In this document: positions 57,599-64,000 of the stretch, piece after piece
Layout: each line of letters starts with the position of its first letter
How positions within the stretch are numbered: the stretch's first letter is position 1
NCBI RefSeq assembly: GCF_000725545.1
Contig: NZ_JNZP01000018.1
Span: forward strand, 62,001-126,000
Length of the DNA stretch: 64,000 nucleotides
Direction: 5' to 3'
From: Streptomyces exfoliatus
GTDB lineage: Bacteria; Actinomycetota; Actinomycetes; Streptomycetales; Streptomycetaceae
The notes under the pieces: generated by a model
Database searches by the model: none
Told to the model about the DNA's origin: nothing
What the model saw: only the letters and a program-made list of their open reading frames with translations
Translations under genes and position numbers: made by a program

Positions 57599-59025
57599 CG
57601 GGTCGTCCCCAGGCCGTAGCCGTCGAGGCAGGCCCGGGCGAGGCTTTCGCACCTTTCGGCGGCCCCGGCCCCGGTCTGCATGGTCAGGTAGACGTGCGGG
57701 GCTCCGTGGTAGAAGCGCTCGTACTGCTCGTGGCGGCCCGCGAACTCGGAACCGAGGGCGTCCCAGGCGAGTTTGAGGAGTTTGACGCGGTCCTCCGCGG
57801 GATGGCCGGGGGTGCCGAAGTACCGACGGACCAGCGGCCCGAGTTCGGGGTGGAGGAGGTCACGGCCGCTCGCGGGGAGCTGGACGAGGGCCCCGCCGGC
57901 GAGGAGCTTGATGTCCTGGACGGCGCGCGGGTAGAGCTCGCCGGCCATGATCCGCTGGGCGTGGGAGATCTCCTGCCCGGGGCGGACGCCGCCGCGACCG
58001 CCGTCGACCTCCTCGTACGAGGCCTCGGCGGCGAGGACGAACGCCTTGGCCTGGGCGACCATGCCGAGGAGGCGGCCGACGGCCTGGATGACGGGCGGCA
58101 GCTGCTCGGTCCCGTGGGAGCGGGTGATGAGGATCGCCAGACCGGTGAGGAACTCCAGCTTCGTCCAGAAGCGGGTGGCGGACTGGTGGACGAAGTTGAG
58201 GTAGGCGGGGGTCCGCCACCAGATGGCACCGGTGGTGGCCGGGTCGCGGTAGGTGAGGACCCGTTCCCAGGGCACGAAGACGTCCTCGCAGACCAGCATC
58301 GCGTCGTTCTCGTCGTACCGGGAGGAGAGCGGGTGGTCGAAGACGGACCGGGAGCGTTCCTCGTAGGAGGTGCGGGAGATCAGTTTCAGGCCGGGGGCGT
58401 CGGGGCGTACGGAGAAGGTCAGCGCGTGCGCGGTGTCGTCGGGGGCGAGCGGTTCGATGGTGCCGACGAGGATCTCGTCGGCGAAGACGGCGCCGGTGCC
58501 GACGGTCTTGGCGCCCCGGACGACGATCCCGCCGTCCCGTTCCGCGACGACCCGCAGGGTCCGGTCGTTTTCGCCGCCGCCGGGGGCGGGGTTGCCGAGG
58601 GTGAAGGCGGCGTGCAGGTCGCCCTCGGCGAGTCGGCGGTGGAAGGCGAGGGCGTGCTCGGCGCCGTCGAAGGTCCCGCCCGTGAAGACGTCGGGCGCGG
58701 CGGCGAACCCGGCCGCGCCGGCCGCCATGTAGTCGGGGGTACGGCCCAGGTAGCCGTAGCTCGCCTCCGCGGTCGCGCGGAAGGCGTGGCGGCGGGCGAC
58801 GAGGTCCTCGTACGAGCGGGGCACGGCGTAGGCCCGGCGCACTCCGCCCTGGACGAGGACGGGGCGGTGCGCGGGGTCGTCGGCGAGGTCGTGGAGGCCG
58901 GCGAAGGAGGCCGCGGTGGACCGGAAGGCGGGGTGGGCGGTGACGTCCTTGACCCGTTCCCCGTCGAGCCAGATCTCGCGCCCGTCGCGCAGCCCCTCCA
59001 GATACTCCTGCCCGCACCTCGTCAC
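57595..59025 (-). CDS. HpaB-type flavin-dependent monooxygenase (4-hydroxyphenylacetate 3-hydroxylase family)
   Basis: A 476-aa two-component flavoprotein oxygenase. It opens with the family sequence TRCGQEYLEGLRDGREIWLDGERV, and has YLGRTPDYMA (about 92-101), a flavin-binding acyl-CoA-dehydrogenase-like core (VVRGAKTVGTGAVFADEI) and MLVCEDVFVPWERVLTY. Relatives (HpaB, PvcC) hydroxylate phenols or related aromatics using FADH2 from a separate reductase, which is not in this cluster. The GTG at 59025 has GAGGAGAGG upstream. It is the first gene of the operon and probably acts on the aromatic intermediate. Confidence 0.9.
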   Translation of the reverse strand: MTRCGQEYLEGLRDGREIWLDGERVKDVTAHPAFRSTAASFAGLHDLADDPAHRPVLVQGGVRRAYAVPRSYEDLVARRHAFRATAEASYGYLGRTPDYMAAGAAGFAAAPDVFTGGTFDGAEHALAFHRRLAEGDLHAAFTLGNPAPGGGENDRTLRVVAERDGGIVVRGAKTVGTGAVFADEILVGTIEPLAPDDTAHALTFSVRPDAPGLKLISRTSYEERSRSVFDHPLSSRYDENDAMLVCEDVFVPWERVLTYRDPATTGAIWWRTPAYLNFVHQSATRFWTKLEFLTGLAILITRSHGTEQLPPVIQAVGRLLGMVAQAKAFVLAAEASYEEVDGGRGGVRPGQEISHAQRIMAGELYPRAVQDIKLLAGGALVQLPASGRDLLHPELGPLVRRYFGTPGHPAEDRVKLLKLAWDALGSEFAGRHEQYERFYHGAPHVYLTMQTGAGAAERCESLARACLDGYGLGTTR

Positions 59026-59073
59026 CGGTGTATCGCCTCTCCTCGGGTGTCACGGCTCTGCCGGTCCCGAGAC

Positions 59074-59097
59074 TGTCCGGCTGACCCCGCCCGGACA
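59074..59097. promoter_or_regulatory. TGTCCGG...CCGGACA inverted repeat upstream of the HpaB-type gene
   Basis: Perfect 7-bp arms (TGTCCGG at 59074-59080 and CCGGACA at 59091-59097) with a 10-nt spacer, about 50-70 nt before the accessory operon's first start codon. It is close to the direct repeats at 59105-59135 and may overlap the promoter. Confidence 0.4.
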
Positions 59098-59104
59098 ATG
59101 AACG

Positions 59105-59135
59105 ACCGTCCAGGGGTCCTTAAGAACCGTCCAGG
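59105..59135. promoter_or_regulatory. 21-bp-phased direct repeat, candidate AraC-regulator operator
   Basis: ACCGTCCAGG is repeated exactly at 59105-59114 and 59126-59135. The 21-bp period is two helical turns, matching the half-site spacing used by AraC. The element lies between the AraC-family gene and the operon it is likely to control, 80-110 nt upstream of the HpaB-type start codon. Confidence 0.6.
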
Positions 59136-59173
59136 CGGCCCCGAAGATGTCAGGTCGGCCCGTCGGGTGCGGC

Positions 59174-60154
59174 TCAGGCGGCGCGGACGGCTCCCGCGCG
59201 GTGCTCCCCGGGGGTCACTCCGAACCACTTGCGGAAGGCGAGGTGGAAGCCGACGGCGCTCTGGTATCCGACGCGGGCGGGCACGGCGGACTGCGGGAGC
59301 GAGGTCTCGGTGAGCAGCCGGCAGGCCTCCTGCATCCGGCGGGCCGCGAGGTACCGGGCCGGTGACTCCCCGACCAGGTCGCGGAAGGCGGCGGTGAACG
59401 CGGAGCGGGACATGCCGACCTCCCGGGCGAGGGAGTCGATCGTCCAGGGTTCGGCGAACCGGGTCGCCATCATGACGACCGCCCGGCTGATCCCCGGGTG
59501 CCTGAGCAGGGGCAGGGAGGCCGCGTTCCCCGCGAGTTCGCGCAGCAGCGGGCGGAGGGCGAGGACGAGCGCCATCTCGAAGGCGCGCAGGGTGATGAGG
59601 CGGTCGCCGGGGCGGACGGGCCGGTCGGGGTCGGCGAGAAGCCGCAGGGTGTCGCGGAGCAGCGGCTCGCGGTCGACCTGGGCGCCGTCGAGGACGAGGG
59701 CCCAGGGCAGGGAGCCGTAGAGGCCGGTGGCGGCGCTGGCGTCGTAGTGGAGCCCGGCGCAGAGCAGCCGGCTCTCGGGCCCGCTGCCGCCGATGACGAT
59801 CTCCCCCGAGGTGCCGGGCTGCCGCTCGGGCAGGACGGCCTTGAGCGGGACGCCCTGGCGTTCGGGCCGGTCGGAGAGGCGGTGCGCGGTGCCGGTGGGG
59901 AAGACGACGAGGTCTCCGGCGTGCAGGGCGACGGGGGTCTCGCCGTCCGCGGTGATCCAGCAGTCGCCCTCGACGACGTAGTGGAGGACGGCGCAGCTGC
60001 GTTCGGCGTCGCCCTCGATGGCCCAGGGGGCGCGGACGTGCCAGCGGCTGTCGAAGACGCCGGTGAGGCGGAGGGGTTTGAGCAGTTCGCTCAGCAGGTC
60101 GTCGTGCTCTTCGTCGTGTTCTTCGTCGTGACGGTCGGTTCCCACGGTGTCCAT
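59174..60154 (-). CDS. AraC-family transcriptional regulator with cupin sensor domain
   Basis: A 326-aa regulator. After an acidic N-terminus (HDEEHDEEHDDLL), residues about 22-185 form an AraC_binding_2/cupin_6 domain (RLTGVFDSRWHVRAPW, HYVVEGDCWITADG, HAGDLVVFPTGTAHRLSD). The C-terminal double helix-turn-helix (about 219-322) has TIDSLAREVGMSRSAFTAAF and RVGYQSAVGFHLAFRKWFGVTPGEHR. The ATG at 60154 has GAAGGATCG upstream. It reads in the same direction as the accessory operon 148 nt downstream and is its likely pathway-specific regulator. Confidence 0.9.
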   Translation of the reverse strand: MDTVGTDRHDEEHDEEHDDLLSELLKPLRLTGVFDSRWHVRAPWAIEGDAERSCAVLHYVVEGDCWITADGETPVALHAGDLVVFPTGTAHRLSDRPERQGVPLKAVLPERQPGTSGEIVIGGSGPESRLLCAGLHYDASAATGLYGSLPWALVLDGAQVDREPLLRDTLRLLADPDRPVRPGDRLITLRAFEMALVLALRPLLRELAGNAASLPLLRHPGISRAVVMMATRFAEPWTIDSLAREVGMSRSAFTAAFRDLVGESPARYLAARRMQEACRLLTETSLPQSAVPARVGYQSAVGFHLAFRKWFGVTPGEHRAGAVRAA

Positions 60155-60177
60155 GGACGATCCTTCAACTTCCGCCC

Positions 60178-60193
60178 CGGTTTGTTAATTGAA
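60178..60193. promoter_or_regulatory. AT-rich divergent promoter candidate
   Basis: GGTTTGTTAATTGAAC lies between the divergent AraC-type and NmrA-like genes in otherwise about 70% GC DNA. TTAATT and TTCAAT/TAACAA can serve as -10 elements in both directions. No reliable -35 was identified. Confidence 0.4.
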
Positions 60194-60272
60194 CGGCCGA
60201 AGCCGCCCCGGCGAGCCTGGAGGAACGCCGACACGGCAGCGGCGACAGCCTATCGAAGGGCCTCAGACACAC

Positions 60273-61214
60273 ATGTCCAGTGAGATTCCGATGCGGGTGG
60301 CGGTGGTGGGGGCGACCGGGTTCCAGGGCGGTGCGGTGGCCCGGCTGCTCGCCGGGCGGCGCCACCGGGTGCGGACCCTGACGCGGCGCGCCGCGGCCGA
60401 CCGTCCGCCGCTGCCCGGGGCCTTCTTCCTGGCGGGCGATCTGGGGCGGCGGGACGACGTGCGGCGGCTCTTCGAGGGGACGACGCACGCGTTCGTCACG
60501 ATGCCGCTGGTGTACGGGAGCGAGCGGGTGGAGGCGTACGCGAGGAACGTCGCGGCGGCGGCCCTGGAGGCGGGGACGGAACGTCTGGTCCTCAACGCCA
60601 ACACCCGGGTGCCGCCCGGCCCGACGGACGTCGCCGCGTTCGAGACGCGGCGGCTCGCCGAGCGGGTGCTGCGGGACAGCGGGGTGCCGCTGGTGGTGAT
60701 CCGGCCGCCGGTGTACCTGGACAACCTGTTCTCGCCGTGGAACGGTCCGGCCCTGGTCGACGAGGGCGTGCTCGCCTATCCGCTGCCGGAGTCCACGCGG
60801 ACGGCGTGGCTCTCGCACCGGGATCTCGCGGAGGCGGCGCTCGCGGCGCTGACCCTGGAGGGCATGGAGGGGCGGACCTTCGACATCGGCGGCGCGCGTT
60901 CGCTGACGGGCGGTGAGCTGGCGGAGGCCTTCGGCCGGGGGCTCGGTCGCGCGGTGCGGTACGAGGAGCTGGATCCGGCCGCTTTCGAGCGGGGTCTGGC
61001 CCGGTTGCTCGGTCCGGAGACCGCGGCGGGGGTGGCCGGGATCTACCACTACATGGCGAGCGGCGCCGATCCGCTTCTGATGGCGGACGACGACGGGGTG
61101 TCGACGGAGGTCCTCTCTCTCGAACCGGCCCCGGTGGAGGAGTGGGTGGCCCGTCAGCCCTGGCAGATCTGGTCGACGGACGCGGACGAACCGGACCCGT
61201 CCGCCCTCCGCTGA
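60273..61214 (+). CDS. NmrA-like NAD(P)-binding oxidoreductase
   Basis: A 313-aa atypical short-chain-dehydrogenase-fold protein. The Rossmann motif VVGATGFQGG (about residues 11-20) and the Arg-rich RTLTRRAAADRP that reads NADP phosphate are visible. It lacks a YxxxK catalytic pair; PPVYLDNLFSPW and LSHRDLAEAALAAL are typical of the NmrA/TMR-like family, which contains quinone reductases, azoreductase-like enzymes and redox sensors. The ATG at 60273 has AAGGG upstream. It is divergent from the AraC gene and may be a reductive tailoring enzyme or sensor of the cluster. Confidence 0.85.
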   Translation: MSSEIPMRVAVVGATGFQGGAVARLLAGRRHRVRTLTRRAAADRPPLPGAFFLAGDLGRRDDVRRLFEGTTHAFVTMPLVYGSERVEAYARNVAAAALEAGTERLVLNANTRVPPGPTDVAAFETRRLAERVLRDSGVPLVVIRPPVYLDNLFSPWNGPALVDEGVLAYPLPESTRTAWLSHRDLAEAALAALTLEGMEGRTFDIGGARSLTGGELAEAFGRGLGRAVRYEELDPAAFERGLARLLGPETAAGVAGIYHYMASGADPLLMADDDGVSTEVLSLEPAPVEEWVARQPWQIWSTDADEPDPSALR

Positions 61215-61246
61215 CCATCACCCCCGCACCCACCCCGACCGCCGGA

Positions 61247-61279
61247 AACGGACCCCGCCCCACAAGGGCGGGGTCCGTT
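61247..61279 (+). terminator. Intrinsic terminator of the NmrA-like gene
   Basis: Perfect 14-bp stem AACGGACCCCGCCC / GGGCGGGGTCCGTT with a CACAA loop and a following TCTTTGT run, 33 nt after the stop codon. It is one of the best intrinsic-terminator matches in the window. Confidence 0.92.
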
Positions 61280-61458
61280 CTTTGTCCGGGTCCTGTCCTT
61301 GCCCGTACGGCTACGCCCTAGTAGTTAACAAAGCGCCGGGATTGCCCACCCGTGAACCGTGGGAAGGCTCCTCCGGTACACCCCCGAAACCCGTCTCCCC
61401 GTGACTTCTGTTCATCCCTGTGCACCCGCCATTCGAGTGAACGCGGACAGGAGCGGCC

Positions 61459-63542
<2,084 letters not shown>

Positions 63543-63546
<4 letters not shown>

Positions 63547-64000
63547 CTGTCAACGAGCCCGTCCCCGACACCTTCGAGGACACCCCCGCCAAGGACCGTG
63601 ATCCCGACTGGTTCAAGCGGGCCGTCTTCTACGAGGTCCTCGTCCGGTCCTTCCAGGACAGCAACGGGGACGGCGTCGGCGACCTGAAGGGCATCACGGC
63701 CAAGCTGGACTACCTCCAGTGGCTGGGCGTGGACTGCCTCTGGCTGCCGCCGTTCTTCAAGTCCCCGCTACGGGACGGCGGTTACGACGTCGCCGACTAC
63801 ACGTCCGTGCTGCCCGAGTTCGGCGACCTCGCCGACTTCGTCGAGTTCGTCGACTCGGCGCACCAGCGCGGGATGCGCGTGGTCATCGACTTCGTCATGA
63901 ACCACACGAGCGACCAGCATCCCTGGTTCCAGGAGTCTCGGCGCGACCCGGACGGGCCGTACGGCGACTACTACGTCTGGGCGGACGACGACAAGCAGTA
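63543..64000 (+). CDS. treS: Trehalose synthase TreS (partial, N-terminal 152 aa)
   Basis: Interconverts trehalose and maltose, feeding maltose to the GlgE pathway. Only the N-terminus is in the window. Visible are [55 protein letters not shown] and [15 protein letters not shown], the GH13 region I (DFVMNH). The ATG at 63543 overlaps the glgE stop (ATGA), so translation is coupled. The gene continues past the right edge. Confidence 0.96.

Noticed and set aside
53691..59025. Interpretation as a complete pyrrolnitrin cluster.
   Set aside because: Only PrnB has a counterpart. There is no flavin-dependent tryptophan halogenase, PrnC-type halogenase or PrnD-type Rieske oxygenase in the window.

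Overview
This 64 kb window is chromosomal DNA of a high-GC actinomycete, almost certainly a Streptomyces. The evidence is the very high GC with strong third-position bias, frequent GTG starts, 4-nt ATGA/GTGA gene overlaps, the gatCAB - GGDEF/EAL - ligA block, a tandem glycine riboswitch ahead of gcvT-gcvH-glyA, and GlgE/TreS/GlgX/GlgP maltosyl-glucan metabolism. Most of it is conserved core genome. No tRNA, rRNA, CRISPR array, insertion sequence or prophage gene was seen.

Layout. 1-2357: tRNA-dependent amidotransferase genes gatC, gatA, a small membrane protein and the start of gatB (all minus). 2464-4599: a c-di-GMP GGDEF-EAL membrane protein (rmdB). 4918-13380: housekeeping block with NAD-dependent DNA ligase, a MetE-like protein, an SDR, a LOG-like protein, MnmA and a cysteine desulfurase (minus), interrupted by an alpha/beta-hydrolase-like gene and a PGRP-type amidase (plus). 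13601-15210: acyl-CoA thioesterase-like and TRIC-type channel. 15383-21669: complete peptide ABC importer in the order C-A-B-D-F. 22032-24425: two SseB-like genes and a P-loop kinase-like gene. 24583-29250: glycine riboswitch, gcvT, gcvH, glyA and sdaA, a serine/glycine/one-carbon unit. 29361-33532: lipoprotein, CopD-like protein, EF-hand protein, YVTN-propeller lipoprotein and a divergent polysaccharide deacetylase. 33905-38000: Spo0F/RsbW-type ATPase, enoyl-CoA hydratase and two L,D-transpeptidase paralogues. 38165-44061: glgX and a heterodimeric ABC exporter. 44112-46647: MFS pump with a divergent GntR-TetR fusion regulator. 46870-50995: M4 metalloprotease and a two-component system. 51011-53563: glgP. 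53691-61214: an accessory biosynthetic island. 61459-64000: glgE and the start of treS.

The standout region is 53.7-61.2 kb. A tight four-gene minus-strand operon encodes an HpaB-type flavin monooxygenase, an MFS exporter, a homologue of PrnB (the haem enzyme that rearranges tryptophan to an aminophenylpyrrole in pyrrolnitrin synthesis) and a PhzS-like FAD monooxygenase. Upstream lie an AraC-type regulator and a divergent NmrA-like oxidoreductase. It sits between glgP and glgE, which are neighbours in Streptomyces coelicolor, so it looks like an insertion into core glycogen-metabolism DNA. The halogenases PrnA/PrnC and the Rieske oxygenase PrnD are absent, so the product cannot be pyrrolnitrin. 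A non-halogenated, oxygenated tryptophan-derived arylpyrrole is my inference. A perfect 10-bp direct repeat with 21-bp periodicity upstream of the operon is a plausible AraC-regulator operator.

Other points of interest are several apparently degenerate or remodelled enzymes: an alpha/beta hydrolase without its nucleophile, a NodB-fold protein with a changed metal motif, and an M4 protease with a collapsed P-domain. There are also an ABC exporter pair with complementary degenerate ATP sites, a histidine kinase with an extra C-terminal sensor-like domain, and duplicated operator-like elements at the GntR-TetR/MFS promoter.
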